From assembly GCF_023264675.1 (NCBI RefSeq), contig NZ_JAHFVG010000032.1, forward strand, positions 1-64,000: a stretch of DNA of 64,000 nt, in the 5' to 3' direction. Every line of letters begins with the position of its first letter. The stretch's first letter is position 1. Source of the stretch: Rhodococcus sp. (in: high G+C Gram-positive bacteria) (GTDB lineage Bacteria; Actinomycetota; Actinomycetes; Mycobacteriales; Mycobacteriaceae). A program made the translations under genes and the position numbers. The notes under the pieces are model-generated. The model was not told the origin of the DNA and ran no database searches. It saw nothing but the letters and a program-made list of their open reading frames with translations. Shown here piece after piece: positions 19,343-28,067 of the stretch.

Positions 19343-20437
19343 TCAGGCCGGTTCGATGATCGCGGTGATGGCAGTGATGTCGCCGGCAGGGATGGCGAAA
19401 TGTTCGGTCACCGATACCGCGGAGCCACCGTCGAGGTCGAGTACGAACCGTGCGACCACGTTGGTGTCCCACTCGCGAAAAGTGACCTCTCTGACTCCAC
19501 TGATCGCCGCGTACTGTGCGGCGTTCTCGATCTCGTCTCTGATGAACGCACCGGATTCTCCGGTGGCGCGGCCGTTCTCGACTCGGATGCAGGCTTCGCT
19601 GAGTCGGAGCTTCGTCGCATCATGACTGACGAGCGACTTGATGTATTCCCGAGCCATCGCGACCCTCCCCGAGTCCGCTTCGCGTGTGGCGTGTTTCGCG
19701 ATTCCACGCAGAAGTGGCTCGGCAAGTTCCTGGCGGCAGATCAGCAGATCCGGAAGGTAGGGGTGAGCCTGGTTGTACCGAAGCGGCGTTCCGTCGATGC
19801 GCGAGCAGTGCAGACCCGCAGCATGCGCGACACCGACCGGCGCTGCGGAATCCCACTCCCACTGCCCACCGGAATGGACATAGGCGTCGACGTCGCCGCG
19901 CACGACCGCCATCGCCTTCGCTCCCGCAGACCCCATGGTGACCACGTCGCCGTCGACCTCCGCCGCCAGAGCGTCCACGTAGTAGGGCGGACGGCTATCG
20001 CTGACCACCAACGTCGGCCGACCCGACTGCGGTGCAGGTGCACTGACATCGGCCGTCGAATACACGGCATCGATCGCAGGCTGGGACACCGCCGACGCCG
20101 TCATCCCCTTGCCTACCTCCCACAGTCCGACGTGCACCGCCCAGTCGCCGCGCCCGTCCATGCCGTATTCGCGTGATCCGTCGAGCGGATCGATGATCCA
20201 GACACGCTCGGCAGTCAACCGGACCGCATCGTCGGCGGACTCCTCGGACAGGACGGCGTCGCCGGGCCGCTCGGATGCGAGCCTCTCCAGGATGTAGGTG
20301 TTCGCCCGAGCGTCCCCGAGTCGTCCCAGCTCTCGGCCCGTTTCGGCTGCGGCGCGTTTCACCTCGACCAGCAGTTGTCCGGCCTCCCGGGCCACGTCCG
20401 CAGCGAATCCGGCGTCGTCGAAATCTGGTGTCGTCAC
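19343..20437 (-). CDS. cysQ: 3'(2'),5'-bisphosphate nucleotidase fused to an NTF2-like domain
   Basis: Residues 1-247 are an inositol-monophosphatase-fold PAP phosphatase. The metal ligands lie in SEESADD (65-71) and [10 protein letters not shown] (83-92), with D195 in WEWDSAAP. CysQ removes the 3' phosphate of PAP, the by-product of sulfotransferases and PAPS reductase. Residues about 259-364 are an extra domain ([19 protein letters not shown] through [18 protein letters not shown]) that resembles the small NTF2/SnoaL alpha+beta fold. Ordinary CysQ ends near 250 residues, so this is an unusual fusion, and no frameshift is visible at the joint. Its ATG overlaps the cysNC stop by 4 bases, which ties PAP removal to PAPS synthesis. 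Confidence 0.88.
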   Translation of the reverse strand: MTTPDFDDAGFAADVAREAGQLLVEVKRAAAETGRELGRLGDARANTYILERLASERPGDAVLSEESADDAVRLTAERVWIIDPLDGSREYGMDGRGDWAVHVGLWEVGKGMTASAVSQPAIDAVYSTADVSAPAPQSGRPTLVVSDSRPPYYVDALAAEVDGDVVTMGSAGAKAMAVVRGDVDAYVHSGGQWEWDSAAPVGVAHAAGLHCSRIDGTPLRYNQAHPYLPDLLICRQELAEPLLRGIAKHATREADSGRVAMAREYIKSLVSHDATKLRLSEACIRVENGRATGESGAFIRDEIENAAQYAAISGVREVTFREWDTNVVARFVLDLDGGSAVSVTEHFAIPAGDITAITAIIEPA

Positions 20438-22269
20438 GGACTCAACAATTCCATGATGTGCGACGCCTGTGTTGCACGGTCGCCGTCGGACGGCCTCAGG
20501 ACCAGGTCAGGGCGATCCGGCGGTTCGTAGGGGTCGTCGACGCCGGTGAATCCGGATATCTCGCCCGCCCGCGCTCGCGCGTACATTCCCTTCGGATCTC
20601 GCTGCTCGCACACCTCGACCGGGGTGTCGACGAAAACCTCGTAGAAGGCGATACCTGCTTCCTCGTGGGCTCGGCGTACAGCGTCACGGTCTCCGCGGTA
20701 AGGGCTGATGAGGCACGCGATGGCGATCAACCCTGCATCGGCCATCAGCTCGGCGACCGCCCCGACCCGTCGAACATTTTCTGCGCGATCGGCTTTCGAG
20801 AAGTCGAGATCCGAGTTCAGGCCGTGACGCAGATTGTCGCCGTCGAGGCGGTAGGCCGGTCTGCCCGATGCAACCAGCATTCGTTCCAATTCGGCGGCGA
20901 CAGTCGACTTCCCCGACGCCGACAGCCCCGTGATCCATACGGTGGCTCCTCGCGACGCTCGTTGTGCACGCTCGACCCGAGGCGAGCTCCAGACGACGTT
21001 CGATGCCACCGGAGTTGGTCCGGTGATCATTCCCGCTGCGACGGTCGCACCGGACTGCTCATCGACGAGTAGGAAGCTGCCCGTCACTCGATTGCGGCGA
21101 TACGGATCGAAGAACAGGGGATTGTGAGTGCGCACCTGGACGCGGCCGATCTCGTTGAGCGAGAGCGACTCCGCATCGGGCTCACGGTGAAGCGAGTTCA
21201 CGTCGAGCCGGTAGTCCAGTGACACCACGTCCGCGGTGGTCGCTGCCGTGGTGTGCAGCAGGACGTAGCGGTTTCTCGCCCGGAGAGTCGAATCGTCGGC
21301 CAACCAACAGACCATCGCGTCGATCTCCGATCCGACCAGCGGGCGGTTGTTCGGCCTGCACAGCATGTGGCCGCGGCTGACATCGATGTCGTCCGTCAGT
21401 TCGACACAGATTGCCGACGATGCGAAGCCTGCGTCCACCTCGTCGCCGCCCGGTCCGCGCACTGCCGCGACGGTGGTGGTGAAACCCGACGGCAGTACCA
21501 CCACCTCGTCGCCGCGACCGAAGACCCCACCGGCGACGGTGCCTGCGTACCCTCGAAAGTCTCGAAACTCGCCGCGCTGCGGTCTGATCACGTACTGCAC
21601 CGGGAACCGCGCATCGATCAGATTGCGGTCCGACGCGATATGGACATCTTCGAGATGGTGCAGCAACGAGGTTCCCTCGTACCACGGCATGTGGTGCGTT
21701 CGGTGGACCACGTTGTCACCGCCGAGAGCCGCCATGGGCACGAACGTCAGATCGTGTACGTCGAGTTTCGTTGCAAAGGATCGGAACTCGTCCTTCACCT
21801 CCTCGAATCGATCCTGCGACCACTCGACCAGATCCATCTTGTTCACGCACAGAACCACATGCGGAATCCCCAGCAGCGAGGAGAGAAACGCGTGCCGCTT
21901 GGTCTGTTCGAGAACCCCGACGCGCGCGTCGACGAGAATCAACGCGACGTCGGCCGTCGATGCGCCGGTGACCATGTTGCGGGTGTACTGCTCGTGACCA
22001 GGAGTGTCGGCAAGGATGAACTTGCGCTTCGGCGTCGCGAAGTACCGATGCGCGACATCGATGGTGATCCCCTGCTCTCGTTCCGCGCGGAGCCCATCGG
22101 TGAGCAGTGCCAGATCTGCTGTGTCACCGCCTCGCTCGCGACTGGTTCGCTCCACGGCCTCCAGCTGATCTTCGAAGATCGACTTCGAATCGTGGAGCAG
22201 TCGGCCGATGAGCGTCGACTTACCGTCGTCGACGCTTCCGGCGGTGGCGACCCGCAGCAGTTGCGACAT
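20434..22269 (-). CDS. cysNC: Bifunctional sulfate adenylyltransferase large subunit / APS kinase
   Basis: A protein of 611 residues. The first about 420 are CysN, the GTPase subunit of ATP sulfurylase, with [21 protein letters not shown] and NKMDL GTP-binding motifs. The last about 190 are an APS kinase with Walker [12 protein letters not shown], then [18 protein letters not shown] and the [16 protein letters not shown] segment. With CysD it makes APS and then PAPS, the universal sulfate donor. The ATG ([11 protein letters not shown]) overlaps the cysD stop by one base and the stop overlaps cysQ by four. The fused form is typical of mycobacteria and rhodococci. Confidence 0.96.
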   Translation of the reverse strand: MSQLLRVATAGSVDDGKSTLIGRLLHDSKSIFEDQLEAVERTSRERGGDTADLALLTDGLRAEREQGITIDVAHRYFATPKRKFILADTPGHEQYTRNMVTGASTADVALILVDARVGVLEQTKRHAFLSSLLGIPHVVLCVNKMDLVEWSQDRFEEVKDEFRSFATKLDVHDLTFVPMAALGGDNVVHRTHHMPWYEGTSLLHHLEDVHIASDRNLIDARFPVQYVIRPQRGEFRDFRGYAGTVAGGVFGRGDEVVVLPSGFTTTVAAVRGPGGDEVDAGFASSAICVELTDDIDVSRGHMLCRPNNRPLVGSEIDAMVCWLADDSTLRARNRYVLLHTTAATTADVVSLDYRLDVNSLHREPDAESLSLNEIGRVQVRTHNPLFFDPYRRNRVTGSFLLVDEQSGATVAAGMITGPTPVASNVVWSSPRVERAQRASRGATVWITGLSASGKSTVAAELERMLVASGRPAYRLDGDNLRHGLNSDLDFSKADRAENVRRVGAVAELMADAGLIAIACLISPYRGDRDAVRRAHEEAGIAFYEVFVDTPVEVCEQRDPKGMYARARAGEISGFTGVDDPYEPPDRPDLVLRPSDGDRATQASHIMELLSP

Positions 22270-23180
22270 CAGAAGTAGCCCTCCTTCTTGCGGTCTTCCA
22301 TGCCGGCCTCGGAGATTCGGTCGTCCGCACGCGTCGCGCCCCGTTCGGTCGTTCGGGTAGCCGCGATCTCGACGACGACGGCGTGCGCGTCGGCCGCGGC
22401 GGACTGGACACACCCGGTGCAGGTGGCGTCACCCACGGTGCGAAAACGAACCACGGATTCGAAGGTCTCCTCCCCCGGTGCAGCGGTCACGAATCTGGTT
22501 GCGGCCATGAGCATTCCATCGCGTGCGATCACTTCACGGCGGTGCGCGTAATAGAGGCTCGGCAATTCGATGTTCTCGGATGCCACGTACTGCCAGATGT
22601 CGAGTTCGGTCCAGTTCGACAGCGGAAAGACCCGAAAATGTTCACCCTGACGGTGTCGCCCGTTGTACAGATGCCACAGCTCCGGGCGCTGGGTGCGCGG
22701 ATCCCATCTGCCGTGCTCGTCGCGCAAGCTGAAGATTCTTTCTTTTGCGCGCGCCTTCTCCTCGTCTCGACGTGCGCCGCCGAACACCGCATCGAACTTG
22801 TTCGCGGTGATTGCGCTCAGCAGCGTCGGAGTCTGGAGACGGTTTCGCGTTGCGCGCGGGCCTGTTTCATCGACGGATCGACCGGCGTCGATATCGTCCT
22901 GCACCGAAGCGACGATCAAGTCGATCGACAGCGAACCCGCGACGCGGTCGCGAAATTCCAGAACTTCGTCGAAATTGTGGCCGGTGTCGATGTGCATCAC
23001 CGCGAAAGGGATTCGGGCCGGCCAGAACGCTTTGGCCGCGAGATGAAGCATCACGACGGAGTCCTTGCCCCCGGAGAACAGCAGCACCGGGCGTTCGGCT
23101 GTGGCCGCGACTTCTCGGAAGATGTGCACGGACTCGGCCTCGAGCGCACCGAGGTGCGTCAGCTCGTACGCCATCGACAC
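22269..23180 (-). CDS. cysD: Sulfate adenylyltransferase subunit 2
   Basis: A protein of 303 residues in the PP-loop superfamily, the catalytic small subunit of ATP sulfurylase that forms APS from ATP and sulfate. The PP-loop is [16 protein letters not shown] near residue 35. [28 protein letters not shown] and the [15 protein letters not shown] stretch are also CysD signatures. The GTG at 23180 has GGAGGG six bases upstream; an internal ATG at 23174 is the alternative. Just upstream lie two palindromes, one matching the operators beside the neighbouring iclR gene. Confidence 0.96.
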   Translation of the reverse strand: MSMAYELTHLGALEAESVHIFREVAATAERPVLLFSGGKDSVVMLHLAAKAFWPARIPFAVMHIDTGHNFDEVLEFRDRVAGSLSIDLIVASVQDDIDAGRSVDETGPRATRNRLQTPTLLSAITANKFDAVFGGARRDEEKARAKERIFSLRDEHGRWDPRTQRPELWHLYNGRHRQGEHFRVFPLSNWTELDIWQYVASENIELPSLYYAHRREVIARDGMLMAATRFVTAAPGEETFESVVRFRTVGDATCTGCVQSAAADAHAVVVEIAATRTTERGATRADDRISEAGMEDRKKEGYF

Positions 23181-23197
23181 GATTGCCCTCCGATCGG

Positions 23198-23217
23198 TCG
23201 GTCCATATGTGGACCGA
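23198..23217. promoter_or_regulatory. Palindrome just upstream of cysD
   Basis: TCGGTCCA at 23198-23205 and its exact complement TGGACCGA at 23210-23217 flank TATG. It lies 18 bases from the cysD start codon and could be an operator or an mRNA hairpin at the ribosome-binding site. The protein that would bind it is unknown. Confidence 0.5.
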
Positions 23218-23243
23218 GTCGGTTCAGAAACGATGATCGAAGA

Positions 23244-23259
23244 ATAGAACGCGTTCTAT
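23244..23259. promoter_or_regulatory. Perfect 16-bp palindrome in the cysD promoter region (IclR-type operator)
   Basis: ATAGAACGCGTTCTAT is a perfect palindrome 64 bases upstream of cysD and just past the iclR stop. The half-site GTTCTA in the same spacing occurs twice in the iclR/DUF1214 divergent promoter (24166-24202), which suggests that the neighbouring IclR protein binds here. Confidence 0.6.
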
Positions 23260-23266
23260 GCTTTGG

Positions 23267-24154
23267 TCAACGGACGGGAGGGCGCCCTCCTGCCGATGCG
23301 GTGATCTCGTCGGCGACAGCGCCGAGCGCACGTCCCCGCTCGACGATGTCGGCGCCACCGATCGATCTACCGATATGAAGCGTGAGCACCATGGACTGCC
23401 TGCCGCGCGAGTCGTACGTCGGTGCGGCGATAACACTGACGCCATGCACGTCCTCCGGATCACAGTCCCCCAGATACACCCGATCTCCGAGGCTCGAGAC
23501 CATCTCACCCAGCAACTCGCGCACATCGTCGGGCAGCTCGCGCGCGGCAACGCCCGCCATGACGGAATGCAGCCTGCGCCCGATGTCGGTGAGGGTTTCG
23601 ACGAGGTAGCCGGTGCGCCGACACTGCTCGACGACCGCACGAAGGTGATCGCGATCGAGAGCGATCGGCAGAGTGGGCTCACGCCGTAGCCAGTCCTCGA
23701 AACGGTCGTCGGAATCCCAGAGCACGTACATCAGTCCGATCGGCGGTGCGAACGGATACGACTGGCCTACCTGCGCCGACCGTTCGCTGCCCGGCCCCGT
23801 CACCGCCAGCAGGGTGATCCGATCGCCGACGACCTGCGACGCAGTGCAGGTGGTGCCGTAGGCAACACCCAGGCGCTCCAGCCGCGCTTCGATCATCGGC
23901 CCGAGCGCGTATGCATCCTGGGCCGCACGGCCTGCTGCGATCAGCGCGGGCCCGAGACCGTAGGTCACCGCGCGCGGATCTCGCACCAGATAGCCCGCGT
24001 CGACGAGGGACGTCACGATCCCGAGACAGGTGGGTTTGCTCAGATCCAGTGAACGCGCGAGTTCGGACAAGCCGAACGTACGGTCGCTCCGCGCAACGAG
24101 ATAGTCCAGGACCGCGACGACCCGATCCGTCGGCGGCGAGGTGCGGGTAGCCAT
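23267..24154 (-). CDS. IclR-family transcriptional regulator
   Basis: A regulator of 295 residues. The N-terminal winged helix (RVVAVLDYLVARSDRTFGLSELARSLDLSKPTCLGIVTSL) and the C-terminal ligand-binding IclR domain (YGLGPALIAAGRAA; CTASQVVGDRITLLAV; ELPDDVRELLGEMV) have the family's normal order and length. The ATG at 24154 is preceded by GGGAGG at five bases. It is divergent from the DUF1214-SDR-sulfotransferase genes and its stop lies 86 bases from cysD. Palindromic GAAC-NN-GTTC sites are found in both flanking promoters, so it plausibly controls sulfation and PAPS supply together. The ligand is unknown. Confidence 0.9.
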   Translation of the reverse strand: MATRTSPPTDRVVAVLDYLVARSDRTFGLSELARSLDLSKPTCLGIVTSLVDAGYLVRDPRAVTYGLGPALIAAGRAAQDAYALGPMIEARLERLGVAYGTTCTASQVVGDRITLLAVTGPGSERSAQVGQSYPFAPPIGLMYVLWDSDDRFEDWLRREPTLPIALDRDHLRAVVEQCRRTGYLVETLTDIGRRLHSVMAGVAARELPDDVRELLGEMVSSLGDRVYLGDCDPEDVHGVSVIAAPTYDSRGRQSMVLTLHIGRSIGGADIVERGRALGAVADEITASAGGRPPVR

Positions 24155-24165
24155 TGACCCTCCCA

Positions 24166-24202
24166 GGAACACGTTCTATTGTCATTTCTGTAACCTGTTC
24201 TA
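24166..24202. promoter_or_regulatory. Divergent promoter operators for the IclR regulator
   Basis: Two related sites lie between iclR and the DUF1214 gene: GGAACACGTTCTA at 24166-24178 (perfect GAAC-AC-GTTC core at 24167-24176) and TAACCTGTTCTA at 24191-24202. They match the cysD-side palindrome at 23244-23259 in half-site and spacing. The first is 12 bases from the iclR start codon, as expected for autoregulation. Confidence 0.6.
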
Positions 24203-24246
24203 CCAGATCGGTACGTATTTGTACCGCCAATCACGAGGAGATGGGT

Positions 24247-25407
24247 GTGCTCACCGATTCACTCGCCGAGGCAATAGCGGCCGCCGAAAAGATCATCCAA
24301 GATGCACCGCACATTCGCAGCGATCAAGATCTCGTCGACGGGTACGACTACCTCGCCGGGAGCATCCGGGCATCACTGCAGATGGCATGGGCCTACGACA
24401 CACAGTTTCCTTTCTTCACCTCCTCCACCGGGCCGTACACGAAAATGGGCCTTGACAACCCCGACACTCTCTACTTTCATGCCAACATCAGCGATAGTTG
24501 CGAGTACACGGTGACCGGAAAACGGGGATCTACAACAGATCTCAGCTTTCAGATTCTGAAGGGCGACTACTCCCCGGTCGACGTGCCGGACAGTCTGACT
24601 GCGTTCGACGATCGTTCTATTTTCGTCGCGCCCGACGGCACCTTCGAACTCCACTTCGGTCGCCCCTCCGAGCTGCCGAACCACTTCACACTCGGTGAAG
24701 GATCGTCGATGATCGTCGTCCGTGAGGTGTACAGCGACTGGTCGGCGACCCGAGGAACCCTTGCCATTTCCCGCGTCGGAAGCGACGGGCAGGCACCGGC
24801 GGTTCGGACGAAAGAAGCCGTCGCAAAGCGGTATTCGACGGCAGGCAAGATGCTTCTCGGCCGACTGCACACATTTCTGCAGTTTCCGCAGTGGTTCTAT
24901 CTGAATCTCGAGGTCAACACGCTGACCGAGCCGCGGCTCACTCCGGGTGGACTGAGCACGCAGTACTCGTCCGCCGGGCACTACGACCTACGCGCGGATC
25001 AAGCAATGATCATCACCGTTCCGAGATCGGATGCGCCGTACCAAGGCTTTCAACTCGGCAGCATGTGGTACATCTCGCTCGACTACATTCACCACCAGAC
25101 GTCACTGACGGCCGATCAGGCACAGACGGATCCGGACGGAAACATCCGGCTGGTCGTGAGCGAACGAAATCCGCAGGTGTCCAACTGGATCGAGACGACC
25201 GGGCACCGCCGCGGTTACGCCCAGTTCCGTTGGCAGCGCGTGTCACGCGAGATGACGGCCGCCGACGGCCCGACGGTGGAGGTGGTCGACGTCGATCAGG
25301 TCCCCACCCGACTCCCCTACTACGACAGCAACAAAATCAGTTCCGCGGACTTCGCCCAGCGAATCGATGCGCGAGCAGATGCCGTCGCGACCCGAATGCT
25401 GGGCTGA
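24247..25407 (+). CDS. DUF1214-domain protein
   Basis: A protein of about 387 residues. The C-terminal part has the DUF1214 pattern (DQAMIITVPRSDAPYQGFQLGSMWYISLDYIHHQTSLT, then DPDGNIRLVVSERNPQVSNWIETTGHRRGY). The N-terminal part (LVDGYDYLAGSIRASLQMAW, YFHANISDSCEYTVTG) matches proteins often encoded near steroid or terpenoid genes. The biochemical function of the family is unknown. GAGGAG at 24235-24240 abuts an ATG at 24241, so the GTG at 24247 is better spaced and is chosen. It is the first gene of an operon with an SDR and a sulfotransferase, 6 bases before the SDR. Confidence 0.82.
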   Translation: MLTDSLAEAIAAAEKIIQDAPHIRSDQDLVDGYDYLAGSIRASLQMAWAYDTQFPFFTSSTGPYTKMGLDNPDTLYFHANISDSCEYTVTGKRGSTTDLSFQILKGDYSPVDVPDSLTAFDDRSIFVAPDGTFELHFGRPSELPNHFTLGEGSSMIVVREVYSDWSATRGTLAISRVGSDGQAPAVRTKEAVAKRYSTAGKMLLGRLHTFLQFPQWFYLNLEVNTLTEPRLTPGGLSTQYSSAGHYDLRADQAMIITVPRSDAPYQGFQLGSMWYISLDYIHHQTSLTADQAQTDPDGNIRLVVSERNPQVSNWIETTGHRRGYAQFRWQRVSREMTAADGPTVEVVDVDQVPTRLPYYDSNKISSADFAQRIDARADAVATRMLG

Positions 25408-25413
25408 ACCCCG

Positions 25414-26199
25414 ATGCAGTCGACGATGCTCGAAGGAAAGGTAGTCGTAGTCTCCGGCGTCGGCCCGTCCCTCGGGCGGTCGATCGCCTTGCGCAGCGCC
25501 GCAGCGGGTGCCGACGTGGTCCTCGGTGCCCGGACGAAGGACTACCTGCAGACGGTCGCGCGCGAGGTCGAGGCGCTGGGCCGGACGGCAGTTCCCATTG
25601 CAGTGGACATCACCGACGTCGCGTCGGCGGAGTCCTTTGCCACTGCAGCCACCTCGGCCTTCGGACGTATCGACGTTCTGATCAACAACGCGTTCGCGAT
25701 CCCGTCGATGAAGGATCTCGCGCACACCGACGAGTCGGTCATTCGACGCGGGTTGGAGTTGTCGCTGTTCGGCACACTACGACTCACACAGTTGTTCACG
25801 CCCTCCCTGGCCGAGAGCTCTGGGGCAATCGTGATGATCAACTCGGCCGTCATCAGACATTCACAACCAAAATACGGTGGTTACAAGATCGCCAAGGCGT
25901 CGCTGCTCGCGATGTCGCAGACGTTGGCCAGTGAGCTCGGACCCCAGGGAATCAGAGTCAATACGGTTGCGCCCGGCTATATCTGGGGCTCGACCCTGCA
26001 GGGATACTTCGCGCACGTCGCCGAAAAATACGGCACGAGCACCGATCAGATCTACCAGCAGACCGCGGCGACGATGGACCTGCGCCGCTTACCCGAGCCT
26101 GACGAGATCGCCGACGCCGTGGTCTTTCTCGCCTCACCGCTCGCACGCGCCATCACCGGCCAATGCCTCGACGTCAACTGCGGCGAATACCACCATTAG
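25414..26199 (+). CDS. Short-chain dehydrogenase/reductase
   Basis: A classical SDR of 261 residues oxidising or reducing a hydroxyl/keto group with NAD(P). The Rossmann glycine motif reads GVGPSLGRSIA (15-25; canonical TGxxxGxG is here SGVGPSLG), then LINNAF (89-94) and the catalytic S144, Y157 and K161. The C-terminus ends with the usual ITGQCLDVNCGEY. Substrate specificity cannot be read from the sequence, but its place between DUF1214 and a sulfotransferase suggests a hydroxylated lipid or steroid-like compound. Confidence 0.92.
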   Translation: MQSTMLEGKVVVVSGVGPSLGRSIALRSAAAGADVVLGARTKDYLQTVAREVEALGRTAVPIAVDITDVASAESFATAATSAFGRIDVLINNAFAIPSMKDLAHTDESVIRRGLELSLFGTLRLTQLFTPSLAESSGAIVMINSAVIRHSQPKYGGYKIAKASLLAMSQTLASELGPQGIRVNTVAPGYIWGSTLQGYFAHVAEKYGTSTDQIYQQTAATMDLRRLPEPDEIADAVVFLASPLARAITGQCLDVNCGEYHH

Positions 26200-26209
26200 G
26201 AGCACTTCG

Positions 26210-27355
26210 ATGACCAGCACGGAACGCACCGACGTCGGTACCGTCGAGGACCTGCATTCGTCGGCGACGAGATTCACCGGCCTCACGGATTTCGGATCGG
26301 ACGACTACGTCGAGGCCCTCGGCGTGTTGCTCGACTCCTACCACCGCGACGCCGAGCTGACTGCGCTCGGATCGAAGATGAGCCGCTTCTTTCTCCGCGG
26401 CGCTCTGGTGGCGCGGCAGCTGAGCGAGCTCGCCTGGACGCAGAATCCGGCCCATGCGGACGTGCGGATCGAACGGCCGATCTTCGTCACCGGGCTCCCG
26501 CGGACGGGCACCACAGCGCTGCACCGCCTGCTGACGGTCGATCCGGCACATCAAGGGTTGGAGATGTGGCTGACCGAGATGCCGCAACCGCGCCCACCGC
26601 GCGAGACATGGGAAGCCAACCCGGTATTCAATCAAATCGAGCGGGGATTTGCGCAGCATCACATCGAGCATCCCGAGTTCATGGGAGTGCATTACATGTC
26701 TGCCGGTGAGGTCGAAGAATGCTGGCAGCTTCTGCGTCAATCGGTGCACTCGATCGCCTACGAATGCCTCGCCTACCTACCGAAGTATTCCTCGTGGCTG
26801 TCCGAGCAGAGCTGGCTCCCGGCCTACCGTCGACATCGTCGGAACCTCCAGCTCATCGGACTGCACGACACCGACCGCCGCTGGGTGTTGAAGAATCCCA
26901 GTCATCTCTTCGCGCTGGACGAACTGCTGCAGGTCTACCCCGACGCACTCGTCGTTCAGACACACCGGGAGCCGCGCACCATCATGCCGTCCATGTGCAG
27001 CCTCGCCGAACACGCCACCGAAGGATGGAGCCGGAAATTCAACGGAGACGTCATCGGCCGTACCCAACTGGAGTTGTGGGAACGCGGGATTCACGCATTC
27101 GCCGATGCGCGTTCGCGGGCCGACGCCGATCGGTTCTACGACGTCGACTACCACGATTTCGTCGCCGATCCACTGGGCACGGTGGAGCAGGTCTATCGCT
27201 ACTTCGGCATCGATCTCACCGACGACGCTCGGGGGGCGATGGCGTCCGTGCACGCCGACAGTCGCAGCGGCGCACGCAAGCCTGCTCACAAGTACACCCT
27301 CGACGACTTCGGCCTCGACGGCGACGAGGTGGACCGGAGACTCGGAGCGGTCTGA
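26210..27355 (+). CDS. PAPS-dependent sulfotransferase family protein
   Basis: A protein of 381 residues of the Sulfotransfer_3/Stf type, which transfer sulfate from PAPS to a hydroxyl group. The 5'-phosphosulfate loop is FVTGLPRTGTTALHRLL (94-102 core). The 3'-phosphate region reads WVLKNPSHLFALDELLQVYPDALVVQTHREP. A conserved C-terminal LDDFGLDGDEVDRRL follows. The ATG at 26210 is preceded by AGGAG eight bases before it. It ends the DUF1214-SDR operon and lies near cysDNC/cysQ, so donor synthesis, use and PAP recycling are in one 8-kb block. The acceptor is unknown. Confidence 0.88.
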   Translation: MTSTERTDVGTVEDLHSSATRFTGLTDFGSDDYVEALGVLLDSYHRDAELTALGSKMSRFFLRGALVARQLSELAWTQNPAHADVRIERPIFVTGLPRTGTTALHRLLTVDPAHQGLEMWLTEMPQPRPPRETWEANPVFNQIERGFAQHHIEHPEFMGVHYMSAGEVEECWQLLRQSVHSIAYECLAYLPKYSSWLSEQSWLPAYRRHRRNLQLIGLHDTDRRWVLKNPSHLFALDELLQVYPDALVVQTHREPRTIMPSMCSLAEHATEGWSRKFNGDVIGRTQLELWERGIHAFADARSRADADRFYDVDYHDFVADPLGTVEQVYRYFGIDLTDDARGAMASVHADSRSGARKPAHKYTLDDFGLDGDEVDRRLGAV

Positions 27356-27383
27356 GGTTCTCTTTCCGGACCCCCGCCTTTTC

Positions 27384-27437
27384 GGACCGAATGCGGCATA
27401 CGGTCACTCGGAGTGAGCGAGGGCGGCATTCGGTCAC
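27384..27437. repeat. Paired CATTCGGTCAC boxes 30 bp apart (locus 1)
   Basis: GCGGCATACGGTCAC (27393-27407) and GCGGCATTCGGTCAC (27423-27437) start exactly 30 bases apart in the gap between the sulfotransferase and methyltransferase genes. An inverted copy (GGACCGAATGC, 27384-27394) overlaps the first box. The same arrangement with the same 30-base period recurs at 42277-42320. Confidence 0.75.
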
Positions 27438-27476
27438 CCTCCGGAGCAGAAATCCGCGAGCCGCTATCGTGGCGTC

Positions 27477-28067
27477 ATGGCTCCGACACGCTGGCAGAGC
27501 GAGAACACCGAGGCTCAGTCCCGGAAATACGTCGAACGATTTGCGCGCCTGGAGTCCCGCGGCGTCGACCTGCACGGTGAGGCACGGATGGTCGACGCCC
27601 TCCTCGCTCCGGTTAGCACGGTGCTCGACGCCGGTTGTGGCACAGCGCGACTCGGTGCCGAGCTCGCGAGGCGGGGGCACTCGGTGACGGCAGTCGACCT
27701 CGATCCGGTGTTCGTCGAGGCCGCCCGCCTGCACGAGAACATCACCGTCCGGTGTGCCGATCTGACGACACTCGATCTGGGGCAGATGTTCGATGCCGTG
27801 ATCGCAGCGGGGAACGTCATGGTGTTCATGACGCCGGGCACCGAGCAGTCGGCGCTGGAGCGGATGACGGCGCACCTGTCCCCCGGCGGAGTGTTCGTCG
27901 CAGGCTTCGCCACCGACAGGCAGTACACGACCGAGATGTTCGACGACGACCTCGCCGCGGTCGGCTTACGCACCGAGCATCGGTTCTCCACGTGGGACCT
28001 GCGACCATGGCACACCGACGCGGATTGGGCAGTAACGGTCGCGAGAGCGCCCGGCCTACTCGCCTGA
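27477..28067 (+). CDS. Class I SAM-dependent methyltransferase
   Basis: A protein of 196 residues with the Rossmann methyltransferase core: motif I VLDAGCGTARLGAELA near residue 48, the acidic SAM ribose ligand in VTAVDLDPVFV, and MTAHLSPGGVFVAGFA later. The substrate is unknown. It lies beyond the paired-box repeat downstream of the sulfotransferase operon, so it probably has its own promoter. Its last 12 bases overlap the convergent padR-like gene. Confidence 0.85.
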   Translation: MAPTRWQSENTEAQSRKYVERFARLESRGVDLHGEARMVDALLAPVSTVLDAGCGTARLGAELARRGHSVTAVDLDPVFVEAARLHENITVRCADLTTLDLGQMFDAVIAAGNVMVFMTPGTEQSALERMTAHLSPGGVFVAGFATDRQYTTEMFDDDLAAVGLRTEHRFSTWDLRPWHTDADWAVTVARAPGLLA

